From Cryptomeria japonica (lineage: Eukaryota > Streptophyta > Pinopsida > Cupressales > Cupressaceae): DNA of 64,000 nucleotides. Of this stretch, positions 34,901 through 47,945 are shown piece by piece. The notes beneath the pieces are model-generated. The model was not told the origin of the DNA and ran no database searches. It was given only the letters and a program-made list of their open reading frames with translations. The position numbers were made by a program, and so were the translations under genes. Position 1 is the stretch's first letter. Every line of letters starts with the position of its first letter. The stretch lies in contig NC_081414.1 of the NCBI RefSeq assembly GCF_030272615.1, forward strand, positions 239,169,233 through 239,233,232, given 5' to 3'.

Positions 34901-37384
34901 ATATAGAGCATTAGGCTCCAATACATACCAGAAAACACACCAAAAACATTCAGAAAAATTTCCTAAAGAAAATACAAAAAAATCAAAATACTAAAGAGAA
35001 AAATCATGCATCCAAATGGTGAACAACCACTCCGGTGGCACCTTGGGTAAGTGCGATGGTGAAAACCTGGCAAATAGGTGCCATTCATAAAGGCTATGGC
35101 TCCACTATCTTTCAGACTTGTTGTGATCACATTCATTGCATCCATTCATCCATCATTCAAACAATGGCTTGTTATTAATTTGCAATCAGGGTTAGTACTT
35201 TATGCATCTTGCATCCTACTTTTCATAGTAATGTCTAAAAAACTGGGGACAATGCTTTGAACCTATTAATGGAAGTGGATTCTACATTACTTGTGATTCA
35301 TTGAGTTCTTCATTCAAAATTGTCTCACAAAATCCAAAAACATTCAAAAAACACTCACAAAATCCAAAAACATTCAAAACACTCACAAAATCCAAAAATA
35401 GTCAAAACACTTAAAAATCCAAAAACATGATAAAACATCAAAAAAATCAATCAAAAACATGGCAACACATAAAATCCTTTCTACATACACCTCGCAACAG
35501 AAACCACACAAAATTTTTGAGCTACTCAAACGATGATCACTTATCAAATCAACCAAACAATCAAAACATCTACACACAATTATCTTAATAGGGATGCATC
35601 CTTCCTTCCGAAACACAAAGACATGATAACATTTTCTTTGACAAGAAATTTTTTGTTTAAGATACCAAGTACTTGGTCAGTTTATTAGTTATTTATTCAT
35701 TTATATCAGGTTCCTACGCTACTCCGGGATATCCACAAGTGATTAGAGTAGCCGAGACGGTTCCTAAGTATCATTTTGTTTATTGTCTGCGAATTGTTCC
35801 AATGAAGTTTTGGGGCATGTTCTAATGGTGTCTACGTGGGAAGTTCACTGAGCTACGTGGTCATATGCAAAAATCTACTCATGGATCACTATGGCTTACT
35901 GACTACAACGTATACCTCAACCATCTGCACATGAACCAAAATGGAGGGTCCCTTTCTTTTACTTGTTTCAAATGCTTGCTTACAAGTGAAATGCTCCAAC
36001 CTTGGTTCCTAGTACCTCGGCCAAGAATGATACTACCGTGCTCAATGAGGAAAATAAAGCACTACGAATACTCTATGGAACGTCATTTCATCTCATCTAT
36101 ATATATTGCATTCCGTTGCATGTCACCCATCCATTTGCTCATTCATTTTTCATACCAATTGTTGCATGCAATGAAATTTAGGATAATACAAGAAAACACC
36201 TAAAATTTTTGTCTTGGGTACAAAAATTGTGACAGAGTTCTCTGATACATCATCTCACCATTGCATTCAACATCTGCAAATTCTCACCAACTTTCATTCA
36301 TAAATAATGTAGGCTTGACATTATCATTTAGTTGCATTACATGCATTCAATTCATTATCATTTACTTGGATTTAGATTCATTTATATATTCATTTAAGTA
36401 CATTGATTTGTTCATCCCATTAAGGCATTTAACACATTATATGCATTTATTATCATTTACTTGCATTTCATTTAAGTGCATTTTTGCTATCAAGAACATT
36501 CATCCATATAGTGCATTCATTTTCACAACATTCCTTAGGCATTCCTTTCATATTAATTGCATTATGGTGCAGTTATTCATTATCATGTTAATTACATTAA
36601 GGTGCAGTTATTCATTATCCTTTTAATTTCATTAAGGTACAATTATTCATTATCCATTCATTTCATTTGTTTGCATTATCATTTCACTTTCATTTATCAC
36701 TTAGTCACATTTTATTTTGAGTCATTTAGAATCATAACATAAATATCTGTCTCAACATTTGTTTATACATTTTAAAGTGCATTCATTTAGAATCATCACA
36801 TAAGCATTTGTATTTACATTTGTTTATCCATTTAAAAATGCATTCATTTTAGGACTATCTATAAACATTTGCATAAACCATTTGATTCATTAAGATTCAT
36901 CTTAAAAACAACATGCATCATTTACTCATATCATCATATCATCAACATAAAAACAAGTATTATCTATCCCATATTCATCATCATTCATTCATTCATCATT
37001 ACACATACATAGTCATCATTGCATCACATTCATATAGCATTACAACAAAACATCATACATCTACTAACTTGCATCCACATGTTAGCACCACATCCATAAC
37101 ATGCATATATAAATCATAAAATCATCACCATACACATATAGAAAGAAAAAATCATCCATAACATGCATCTAAGCATAAATCATAATCATCATCTTGCATA
37201 AACCCATACATATAATCAATATGTATATCATCACAAAATATGGGATCTCCTCATATATCACATCATATATCATCTCGCAAAAACATACATGTATCAGAGT
37301 GCAATGATGTCAAAAATATATCAGCTACCAAGAACCATCCAAGTCACAGTCCGAAATAACAATGTAACAAGTACATAAACTCTC
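34901..37384. other. 3' non-coding region of the gypsy element, low complexity
   Basis: At 35316-35450 there are short tandem repeats of the type CACTCACAAAATCCAAAAAC. From about 36100 to 37200 the sequence is rich in CATTCATTT/ATCAT-type repeats. No sense-strand gene recognised. Confidence 0.5.
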
Positions 37385-39335
37385 TCAAATGGCACTTTGG
37401 CTAGATGTTGCACCACCATCACTGCCTACTCCACCACTACCCCCTGCTCCACCCGTATCTCATCGTGGAGGACCCATAACACCACCACTGCTCTGTATCC
37501 TCTGAGACTGCTATGATCTCACCCGTCACATCTGGGAATAGCTCAGTGCCCACTGACTGGAGGGCACCACCTACTCATATAAACCCTGCCAATAGTTAAT
37601 CTCTCCCCTTGCACGCTGGACTACACTCAATAATACCTCTGACGGACCTTGTCCCTATGCTCCCTCCAAGACCCGAACTCTCTCCTGCAACTAGATCACC
37701 CTATCAACTGCATCATCCCGCTCTTGCTTCACTACTGTCAACTCTGACTCCCATGCAAATAGCTGAACATCTCTAGATGCAATCTCTGCCTCACTATCCT
37801 CCAATCGTGCCTCGACTGCTATAAGTCGAGTCTACAAATATACTATCATATTCTCACACAAGTCTCCCCCTCCCATCTCCATAGGATCCTCTCCTCCACC
37901 TGCAGCTCCCTCTCCCATCTCCATCAGTGCTTCACCCTCACCAATATTCCTACCTCCTACTCTTGCTGCTCCCTATATCAAAGGACCCTGTGATAGTCGC
38001 AATGACTATCCCACTCTACCTCTCCTTTGTAATCGTCCTCCTCCACCACCTCAACCTCCAAATCCACCCCCACCCCCAAAACCACCACCCCCACACCCTC
38101 CACCTCCTCCTCCACCTCCATCACCTCCTCCTCCTCCATCACCTCCATCTTCTCCTCCTACTCCTCATCCTCCTCTCCTCCTCCGTTGCTGTCTCTTGTC
38201 ATCCTCAAAGGATGGTATCGGCTCGACTGGATCTGAAATGCATGGAATAGGATGTGCAGTATGATACTACATGTACTCCTCTGTCACCCCTGCATTCACA
38301 ATCCCAGACCTCATATGCCATGGTCTCCCCTGTAAGGTCTGGAACTCGGCTAGGGCCTGATCATACTGTAACACTAGCCCATACTGCCTGTGCATACTCC
38401 CCCGATCCCCTCGGCAACTGCTGTCTCCGTCCAAACTGTCTCATCACTCTACTCGGTACCTGTCTCTCTACATTGTAGGTTGTCCTACCAATCAAAAATC
38501 ATGTCATAAATACATACGGCAAGGGCTCTGCATCATCCTCCCAGGGCTCACACTCAATATATGGCCTCCATATCACTGTGTCCAAATCATCTAACGCTCA
38601 CCGCTAAAACTCTAACTTCCCCAAGTGGGGCTGGCTCATCATACTCCCATACATATACACATAGGGCTAATCTGCCACCCTAAACCTCAAGCTGACCAAC
38701 TGTGTCACTAGCAGGTGCTCCCACGCCCAGAATCCCTACCCCTAGAGAACTCATCTCTCGATATACAACCTCAAGTAGCTCCCTATACAAATGTGAAAGC
38801 ACACATGGTCCCCATGCATAGTGGGTCCCATACGTCACCATGTTCTCTATGACCTAGCCCCAGCCCACGACCCATCCATGTGATCGTCAATCAGGGCAAA
38901 GAAAGCCCCCGATAATGCTAGATAAAACCATTGGTAGTGGCTCATACAAGGTAGCTAGCTCCTCCCATGCTAACGAACCATCATGAATATACACGTCCTC
39001 TGCAAACATCCGCCGCACAACTGCTGTCCCCAAAGCTCGGTCATAGGTCACCAGCTCCCCTCGGATCAGGATGTGTAGTATCCTCCACACATCCTCTAGG
39101 GTCACTGTCATCTCTCTTGTCGCCAGATGGAAGGTACATGTCTCACTATGCCACCGCTCGGCCAGTGCTGTCATCAATCCACGATTCATCTGAATCACGA
39201 GAAAATACAACATATCGTATAACCCGATTGTAGCAATAAAGTCTACCTCTACCTCTGTCAACTGCCCTCACAATTGCTGCATGCTAGGATGTCACTCGTG
39301 CATCTGTAGAATGGGAAGATCCTCCTACACACACA
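37385..39335 (-). pseudogene. Antisense ORF: plant mobile domain (PMD/MAIN-like) protein remnant
   Basis: About 650 codons on the strand opposite to gag-pol, with several stops. The N-terminal part (39261-38887) contains ALAERWHSETCTFHL and MTVTLEDVWRILHI, matching the ERWRPETHTFHLP...MT.TLEDV pattern of the plant mobile domain found in MAIN-like proteins and transposons. The frame continues through a conserved-looking region (about 38880-38260) into a glycine/arginine-rich stretch opposite the CT-rich DNA at 38040-38180. A coiled coil follows (LEDSEAEIASRDVQLF; VKQERDDAVDRVI), then a glycine/serine-rich tail ending at 37385. Antisense ORFs after integrase are known in Tat-branch elements. 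The ATG is uncertain; likely near 39310-39335. Confidence 0.7.
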
Positions 39336-39590
39336 CACTTCAACCTACCATCAGTTGTTTTGTTTCAAACTTTCTTAAGTTTAAACCTAGACTATCAACA
39401 AATACTTTGATCAAGTATCTTCAGGTCTCAACAGGAAAGCAATCATGGCAAACCTAGACTACAATAGGCATTTATCATAATGACCTAGTCTCAACGAGGA
39501 TGCTATGATTCAAAACAACTCATCCATCCATCCACCCAAAACAGACATTAGGAGATAATTTTCCTAACCCTGGGGCATCTATCTTTCAAA

Positions 39591-39865
39591 CAATAGCGCT
39601 ATTCTGCTAACACTCATGCTACAACCTATACACAATAGCGCTAAACCAAAAACAATGCTAAATAAACCACACAAACATGCCATTTCATGTCAATAGGGCT
39701 ACAACATTGGCCCAATAGCGCTAACACCCCAATAACACTATTACTACTATACAAACACGCTAAACCTATCGATAACGCTAAAACTACCACCCAATAGTGC
39801 CATAGCGACACAAAAGCGCTATTTGGGCTGACAAAAGCATTAAAACACAGTTTTAGCACTATTGT
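39591..39865 (-). repeat. AGCGCT-type motif array, inverted relative to the leader array
   Basis: About twelve degenerate copies; on the + strand the unit is CAATAGCGCTAAA-like. Exact AGCGCT at 39595-39600, 39637-39642, 39717-39722 and 39815-39820. The reverse complement gives TTTAGCGCTATTG, the form seen in the leader array. It lies about 250-530 bp upstream of the antisense PMD ORF. Confidence 0.7.
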
Positions 39866-40424
39866 TTTGATTAGACTTGGATGCTTGCAAAAACATATAA
39901 AAAAAAACATAAAGAGAAAAATTCAAATTTGTGTACCACTGGTCCATAGTCATTTGGCCGCTATAATCGATGGATCCGCTCTAGCCGATGATCTGCTATA
40001 GGTACCGACATGATGATTGTTGCTCACTCCTTCACCAAAAGTCACTATCAGAGCTTTGCATTGCTATGGAGATGGATGCAAATGAACCTGTTTTTACCCC
40101 TCCACCCCCATATATACCCTCTAGCCCTAACCCAATTTCACCCCGCTCACCGCTGTGGTCCCCGTGAACTTCCAATGTCTCTCATTTCTCTTTTTTAACT
40201 ACAATTTCTTCCATTCTTTCACCGTTATTGCTAATTTCTTCTATTCTACCTCCCCTCCACTTTTCGTTCTTTTTCGAGAGATTGCTCGATTTTTCAAAAA
40301 AAATTGGCCCATCTCTCAAGGGGGAATACCACCCACTAAATTAACATTTATGGGGCATATTTCTTCACACCTATTTTTCTTTCTTTGAAACAACACGATA
40401 AACCGCACCGTCTCAAAGAGGGGC

Positions 40425-40437
40425 AAATGTAGTCACA
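40425..40437 (+). other. Polypurine tract of the gypsy element
   Basis: AAAGAGGGGCAAA directly before the TGTAGTCAC start of the 3' LTR. It confirms + strand polarity. Confidence 0.85.
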
Positions 40438-41911
40438 TAAATCTGTCCACTTAATTAAATGAATATTTACTATTTATTTGATTATTTAACCTTCAATAAT
40501 CAGTTAATTAAATTAACATTTAATTAATTCATCCTCAACCCCTTCTCCTATTAATTAAGTTTATTTAAATTAATTCATTAAGCCACACTTAAAATCAATT
40601 AAATTAATAAATCATGTTTATTTGGTTTGACCCCCTTTCCTCTTTTAAATAAATAATTAAAACATTTATTTAATTCTCTACTACCCCCCCCACTTGCATT
40701 CTCCTACAAATGCAAGTTGCAACCACAATTGAAATAAATTAATTTTATTTTAAATAAAATCCTATTTCCCCTCACCCACCAAACCCACTTGCAATTTTAA
40801 ATCCCCTTCTAGACCCTTCTAACCACTTTCTAAGTTCTTCTAACCATTCCTAATTAGCCTAATCCCATTTCCTAAATATTGTCACATTCCTAAGCAACTT
40901 GAAGTCACTTCTCAAAGCCTCCAAAGTCTTTGAAAAGCATTTAATGCTTTATGTGTTCAACAAGCTAACCCCCAAAGTCTTCCAAACCACTAATGGCTCT
41001 TACATGACCATTAATGGCTCTTACACAACCATTTATGGTTAATTCCACTTTCCCACATGGTTAGAGACTTTCCCTCTAACTCAACCTCCATTTGACTCAT
41101 GGGTCTCTTCAAGCATTTATTGTTTTGACCATGGTTATCCTCACTAACTCTTGCACAAGAGTTTATCCATTGGATAAAGGCATTATTTATTGGATAATGA
41201 CTCTATTCATTCAACTCAACATTAACCTTACCTCCCAAGTTAACCTTCAAGTCATATCAAGTATTTAATGCTTCTTCTCTCTCCCCTCAACCTATCTCTT
41301 GATGACTTTTGTCATCCTGGGATTGGGTTGAAAGCTCTCACATGGATCATAAACCCATCAATCCTGACCCTTGTTGAGATTACTCAATCTCAACCATCCA
41401 TTTCTTTATTTTTCTTATAAATAGAGCCCATTCATTCATAATCCAGATCTTGAAATCTTGTATGCATCTAAGTTATAGTGAATTTTAGAGAGCATTTTTA
41501 GAGTAAAATCATAGTCCACATTGTCTTTTGGTTAAAATCAATAATAGATTAATTAACTCATTCTCTTTCATTCCTAGCTAGCTTGCATTTGCATCTCATA
41601 ATCATTTTCAATCTTGAATCTCCATAAGACTTCCATCGCAGTGCAAAGCTGAGAGCTACACTCATGTGGAACTTGGAGAGGAGAGGAACAAGGGAGGAGC
41701 AACTATAAGCATGTTGGAGAGCATTTGAGGATGTTTTATTGCATTCCTTCATTTTGTTATGCTTTCTATTAGATGTTTGATATCTCTCTTGATATGCTTG
41801 CTTAGGATAGTGATTTCCTTTGTCTTTCATTTCTGATTTAAGACTAACATCATTAACATTTGATATTGTGTGTTTTTGTGTCTCCTAACATATCCTTTCT
41901 GCAGAGCATCA
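40438..41911 (+). repeat. 3' LTR (1,474 bp) of the 18.7-kb gypsy element
   Basis: Starts TGTAGTCACATAAATC and ends CAGAGCATCA. It differs from the 5' LTR by scattered substitutions, a shorter AT-rich stretch near 40555-40600 and a short extra block near 40740. TATA at 41416-41423 and dyad at 41373-41394 are conserved. Confidence 0.9.
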
Positions 41912-44024
41912 TTTAATGTTTACAATGGAAGAATGAAATTTGTTATGAAGTAACATTTATTCTTGTAAGATAAATTGCTTTCCAACTATCACTAATAATA
42001 TCACATTTGAGGTCCCAAGATACCTCCAAAATTAGAAATATACATGTATATATTTCATATACATATGCATTATAATAGTATGGAATGTCTAAATGGAAGA
42101 AACATTGTTAACATTAATAATAAAAGTAATTATAAAATAATCTCATAGATTATATTGAAAAATTGGGCATAGAATTCATCTCCCATAGAATTTTTCAAAA
42201 CCTATTCTTGAAATGAAGAATGAATAACAGTTATTATGGCAATGTGTTGTCTCCAATCAAGAGCATCAACCACTCTATTTTTCTTACCTTTAATATAACT
42301 AATGTCAACCTCATAATCAATTACTATAAGCTCTAAATCATGTGGAGAATAGTTTAATTCATATGGATGTATTTTCCTAAGCTCATTTGTAATAACTTGA
42401 TATTCTTGCATCAATACACCTCCCAAACATTCACTTGATGCATTTGTAATCACAACAAGTTGGCCTTCAAGATCAAGAATCATGATAATAGAAGCCAAAT
42501 TTAGCTTCTTTAAAGTTTGAAAGGCCTTTTCATATTTCTCTAACCATTGAAAATGTTGACCTTTCCTTTGGAGACAAGTGTTAGTGTTTTCTATTTTAAA
42601 AAAATTAAAATAATTTTTTTGTAGTAACCTGTACTAACCCCATAAAAATATGCACTTCATGAACATTTTAAAGTGCTATCCATGCCATTATTTCCTTAAT
42701 TTCTACTAGATCAATTTAAATCCCTTCTACTTAAAGGATATGACCTAAGTGTTGTACTTCTTTCTGTAACATTGCACACTTAGACAACTTACCATATAGC
42801 CTACACTCTCTTAGATTCTATAGTACTAATCTTAAGTGATGCATGTGCTCTCCTTCATTCCTAGAATATATCAATATATCATCTAAAAAAATAAGTATAA
42901 ATTTATCTAGATAATGTCTAAAAACACTATTCATCAAGTTCATGAGTGTAGTAAGTGCATTTGTTAACTCAAAGGGTAGCATTATAAACTCATAAAAACC
43001 AAATTTTGTTCTAAAGATCATTTTAGGAATATCTTCATCCTTAATTCTTAGCTAATGCAATATTTCTCTTAGGTATGTATTTTAGAATATCATTGCCCCA
43101 TACATTTAATCAAAGAGATCATTGATGCAATGTAATGGATACTTGCTCTTTCCCATTACTTTTTTTGACCATTGTCTCAATGTTCCATCCTTCTTTTGCA
43201 CATAAATTATTGGCATAGTACAAGGAGATACACTCAAGCATATTAATCCTTCCAAAAGTAATTCTTGTAATTGAGATTGTAGCTCTACCAACTATTTTTT
43301 TAATACTATAGAGATATTTGGATCAATGTTTTGATCCTATAATTGTGTCTATAGAAAAGAAAAATTCTCTATGAGAAGACAACTTAGGTACTTTGGGGGA
43401 TATATATTGAAAATTGGAGATACAATGGTAGTATTGATTGGAAATTCTTTTAAATCATCTAGTTGATTTATCCCAATTGCATAAATTTCATACCTTTTTC
43501 TTCTAGCCTTATTAGCTTGTAGGTCTAAAATTTCCCTAGCCATCATCTTTCATTTTTCTCCTTGAATTTATACTTGATTACACAATTCATCTAACCATTC
43601 AACTATGTTTTTAGAATACTTGACTTTGGATTTGTGATACTAAAGCCAATTCATACCTATGATAACATCATATGATCCTAATGACATCACATTAGGTTTT
43701 TAAACTTAGTGTAAAATGGTGGTAGTCTTAGCTCAAACTCAAACAAACATTGATCACCTTAACTCTTGCTTAATTAGCATACTAAATGGACCAAGAGTTA
43801 GCCATATGGCCAATTCCTCTAGATATTGTAATCAACACCTTAGGTGCCACAAATTATTTAGTAGCTCTAGTGTCCATCAAAATAAAAATGGGACAATTAA
43901 AGAGTGTACTTGATGTTTCAATAAGAGAATATTTATATTCAACCTTATGATTATCTAATGGTGCATCCTTTGTTGAAAATTTATTTGCTAAGGTGGTAGT
44001 AGAGGATTTTTGTCAATATTCTCT

Positions 44025-45214
44025 TGGTTCTAGTTTGGATATCTATTGGTATGATAATCCCTAACATAGGTGAAACACACTCTCAACGGTCCTCTCTGAA
44101 CAGGGGAAAACGGATTTGAAAGGTAAACTAATCAAAACATAATGAAATAAACATGCAGAATGTTAAAATATCATTAAAAGACCATTTCACCTTGCTATTT
44201 TACCTTCTCCTTCGAATTGAGCTTGATGAAGTGAAGGCGCCCCGTGATAATGCTCCACTTGATGTGCTCCTTTGATTGCTGGATGTGGATGGCTCTCCAA
44301 TATTGTGCACAAATGATAAGGATGAATGATAAGGATGAGATGACCAAGTTGCCAAGATGATTTCTTGGGCTCAAAAGGGCATCATAAGCTTACTGGATTT
44401 CAAGATATTTTGAATGAAGGGATGGAACCCTATTTTATAGGAAGAGGAGAGGAAAACGGATGGCTAGGATGAATTCAAGATGAAGGGCTAAGATTTACTT
44501 GTGAGCTCACACAAGCTCCAAGAGAGGGCGTGGAGACCAAGAAATATGCCTTAAAGGCATTTTGTATCTCCACACTCTACAAGATGCATTGGAGGAATTA
44601 AAAATTCTCCAAAAACGGATATTATGGTGATTAGAAGAATAAAAAAGAAATTAAAAATTCCTTGGGAGAGGGAAATGCCTAGAGGAATGTGAGATTTCGA
44701 AAATCTTACATTCATCTAGAAAAAGAGCATTTAAAGCTAGTGGCTGGATGAAAGGACAAAGAGTTGACTTTGTGGCTAATCATGATGATTAGCCATTAAC
44801 GACTCATTAGGAGGGGGATTAGAGGAAATGTTAGGTGAGATTTATATTTGTAGGAGAATTTGACTAGGAGAGAGAATGAGTGGAGGGAATAAAAAATTAG
44901 AAGAATAATGTTAAGTGAGTTTAGGAAGTTTCTAGAAGAATTTATTAGGTTAATGATGAATTAAGAAAATGATTTGTAGGAATCATGTAGGTTAACTAAT
45001 TAATTGAAATTAATTAGCTAAGAGGAAGATTTGTGAGGATTTGATTTTTTAGAAGAATAAAGAAAGGGATTGATTTATAAAATAAGTCATATGCTATAGT
45101 GATAATATTAATTATATTTAATTAATATTGAGAATAATTTTAATTAACATAATTAATTAATTAATTATGTGAGGAATTAAAAATAATTAAAATAATTATT
45201 TTTAAGTGTCTACA
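44025..45214 (-). mobile_element. Solo LTR (about 1.19 kb), gypsy type
   Basis: On the minus strand it starts TGTAGACACTTAAAA at 45214 and ends CTAGAACCA near 44025. CTCT flanks both sides (44021-44024 and 45215-45218), and the minus-strand Gag frame of the host element resumes on the far side. It is the same broad LTR class as the 10203-22257 LTR (both start TGTAGACAC) but lacks the 9-4-9 dyad. A TATA-like CTATAAAATAGG lies on the minus strand near 44430-44443. Confidence 0.6.
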
Positions 45215-46831
45215 CTCTTCTTTCAAGCAGTTTATCTACTTTGTTATGATCTCTTCCTTTTAATCCATTGTCCCTTCTCCGAAATCTAAAGTCATTGTTG
45301 TTTATTGAATCCCTTTCATTGTGCTTTTGATGAGGGTTTATTTTCCTCTTATATTTTCTTATTGAAATTAGGGGATGGTTTTGGGTTCCCAAATTTCTTA
45401 TAGAACCTATGTCTTCATGTTGCAATTGGATTTATTTTTCAGTCCTCTTTGGTTACTTTTTCAAAACTTGGTCCACGGTTGATGGTCCATGAACATTTAC
45501 TTCTCCTCCTATTTGGGGATTCAATCCCATAATAAAATTTTAGATTAAACTATCTTTATTATGTCAATATTGGGGTATATATTTGATAATTCTCATGAAC
45601 TTATCGTAATATTTAGGTGTTGACATCTCTCCTTGCTTCAAGTTCTAAAAATTGGTAAGTTTATAATCAAAAGAAAGTTGTGGCAACCAATGTTGTTTGA
45701 ACAAAACTAATAACTAAGTCCAAGTTGAATCTAAATGTTGGCCCATCAAGTGGAGGCTTTATCAAAATTCTTGCATGCTCCTCAAACAACCTTATTGATT
45801 TTGAAATAATTTGAATATTAAAGTATTTTTTCATCTTGTTGAGCTAAGCCTCAACTCCATCTTCTAATTTATTGTACCACCAAATTTAGGTGGATTCACC
45901 TTTTTCATATATTGAGCCATTTTGATGACTAGTTTATTTCTTACATTGGTCTATCTTTCATTTTGTCATGATTAGGCTATTCTTGATGAGTTTGATCATG
46001 CCTTTTATTAAGACTAATATCATTTCCTTGTTCAACTTGTTCGTCTTGGTCCTAAGGTATTTTAACTTCATGTTCTAAATCCATTATCACCTCTCTAATT
46101 TCATTCAATAAATTTAAAATTTGATCCATTTTCATAGTGGGGTCGTTTGTTGTTTAACTTGGCCTCTTGTCACTACTTTGCAAATTCAACCTTGTGCAAA
46201 CCCTATTTAACCTAATATATTCAAGTTCATGGTTCAATAGTTTAAACAACATCTAAATGCAATTTTTTTTAGTGCTAAACAAAATTTAATCATCACACAT
46301 TTTAAAAATATGAATCGTAGTTTTTATTTTATCAAAAAATTATAGTAGATTAAATATCCTTATTTATAATAATGTTTTACACTTGTATATTCAATAAATC
46401 CTATGCAAATTATATTTCTTGATTTCTTCATCTTTTGACTCAATTTTGAAATCATTAGGACTAAGATGTACTCATAGTCCATAGATACTATTACACGGCT
46501 TCCTAAATTGTTATTAGTACATCATGTCTACACCCAAATGACATGTTGCAAATTGTTGAAGATTTCTTTGGTTTACATTTTCTTTCATTTTTTACTACTA
46601 CTTAAGGTCTCAATATCCTAAATCCATATCTCTTTTCTCAAGATGACTTGGTTGAAAATTTTATTTGATTTCGTTTGATTTCTCTTTCTTAATTTCCTCC
46701 ACAACATGTTTCTTTGAACCTCCCATTTTTTAGCATGGGTAAAAATTATAATTATGGTTATATTAACATGAAGAAAATTAATATCTTATTCTTTAAATGT
46801 AGTAGAGTTGAGGTCCCAGAGTTTTGACTAT

Positions 46832-46843
46832 GCTTTGATACCA
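46832..46843 (-). other. Primer-binding site (initiator tRNA-Met type)
   Basis: On the minus strand this reads TGGTATCAAAGC, next to a likely LTR end (TATCACA) at about 46846. Confidence 0.65.
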
Positions 46844-46845
46844 CA

Positions 46846-47910
46846 TGTGATAGACTATAGCTCTTAACATATTACATTTTACTAAATTATGAATTTATAA
46901 TTAGAAAAATAGAAAACATTAGAATTTAAACACATGATTTTAAGCTGTTAAACCCATCATTTTTTTTACATGAACATGATGTAACTGACATGATATTAAA
47001 AAAAAAATCGTTATTTATTGAAATCAAATTATACAAGTATTAAGATTTTACAAATTTAAAATATAATCATGTAGGGAGTTGTTTTGCCTTTTATATATAA
47101 CTTATTTTTCATACATGAATAGACTTATTTTTTTGTTAAATATACAATGTATAATCTAGTGCTCACATTTGAACAATCCAATGTTTTGAATAAGTACAAG
47201 AAATATAGCTATGGAAAGTTGTGTGGAGGAGAGCATCATTCGAAGATGTTGCCTCCAACTATAAAATAGTGGCCCATTGCATACCTCCCAACTAGAAGTT
47301 GCCCTAACCTCTAACAATGGTGAGAGATCGTGGTCACTAGCATAGTACCATGCCCAATTTGATAATTGTGTATGAGTACAACACTATCACCTACAGTATT
47401 CCATGTATCCCTAGATACCCTCTAGCTACATAACATTCAATAAATATACAAACTAGTAGATATACGTGAAAATTGACAATACATGCAAGAAGCATTACTT
47501 TGGCTTGAGATTTTAATATAATCACATTACAAAGTGCATGGATATGCATGTCATATGTTCATACACTTTATATCTATTGATTGACTAAAAAACACAACAA
47601 TGATACAATATTACAAATTTAAAAGCACTAAAATTATTTGAACTTGTCACAATAAGTCTTAATTCATGTTATGTTCTTTCATGATTTTAACTTAAATTGT
47701 ACACATACTATAATTTTACCATTTAAGGTTTCATAAAAGATGATTTATTCTGAGTTAAAAACTCTATATCAATCTATTAACCAAAATGGATTGGGATAGA
47801 CTTGTTTGTTTAAAATAAACCATAAGGTTAAACCATGATTAACTCAGAATAATGAATATAGAATTATAATAGGTACCAATTTTTAAACCTATTCAATTAG
47901 AATTCATACC
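46846..47910 (-). other. Probable 5' LTR of the decayed gypsy element plus spacer
   Basis: AT-rich sequence starting TGTGATAG beyond the primer site. The outer LTR end could not be fixed and no second LTR copy was recognised. No gene seen. Confidence 0.35.
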
Positions 47911-47945
47911 ATAGTTGAGTGATTGTTCTGATTAATATGAAAAAC

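Larger units (their letters stand above)
23165..41911 (+). mobile_element. 18.7-kb Ty3/gypsy element, Tat-like, with antisense PMD ORF
   Basis: Two LTRs in the same orientation (23165-24646, 40438-41911) with a primer site and polypurine tract at the inner borders. Flanking pentamers are CTTAA and TTTAA, four of five matching. Order: long leader, Gag, protease, G-patch-like and Thr/Pro-rich linker, RT, two RNase H-like regions, integrase, then about 5.5 kb of 3' sequence with an antisense ORF. Large size, a second RNase H and extra 3' sequence with antisense ORFs are known traits of the Tat branch, including Ogre-like elements. All pol domains carry stops, so this copy is not autonomous. The LTRs have diverged by substitutions and several indels, so the insertion is not recent. 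Confidence 0.88.
42202..46845 (-). mobile_element. Decayed Ty3/gypsy element (minus), split by a solo LTR
   Basis: Minus-strand order from the right: primer-binding site (46832-46843), Gag-like region (about 46134-45215, many stops), solo LTR insertion (44025-45214), protease/linker remains, RT pieces (43546-42818) and RNase H (42498-42202). RT signatures are [43 protein letters not shown] and [12 protein letters not shown]. RNase H signatures are ITNASSECLGGVLMQE and GKKNRVVDAL, but the middle of the domain is deleted. The integrase is not seen; the left part may have been lost or cut by the neighbouring 18.7-kb element. The RT resembles chromovirus-type plant gypsy elements. Confidence 0.75.

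Noticed and set aside
37927-38250. His/Leu/Pro-rich + strand ORF
   Set aside because: Read-through of a CT-rich stretch that fits better as the Gly/Arg-rich part of the antisense PMD frame.
24293-41830. Matching 90-codon minus-strand ORFs (24293-24565 and 41558-41830) as a conserved gene pair
   Set aside because: They lie at the same position in the two LTRs of one element, so the similarity is LTR identity.
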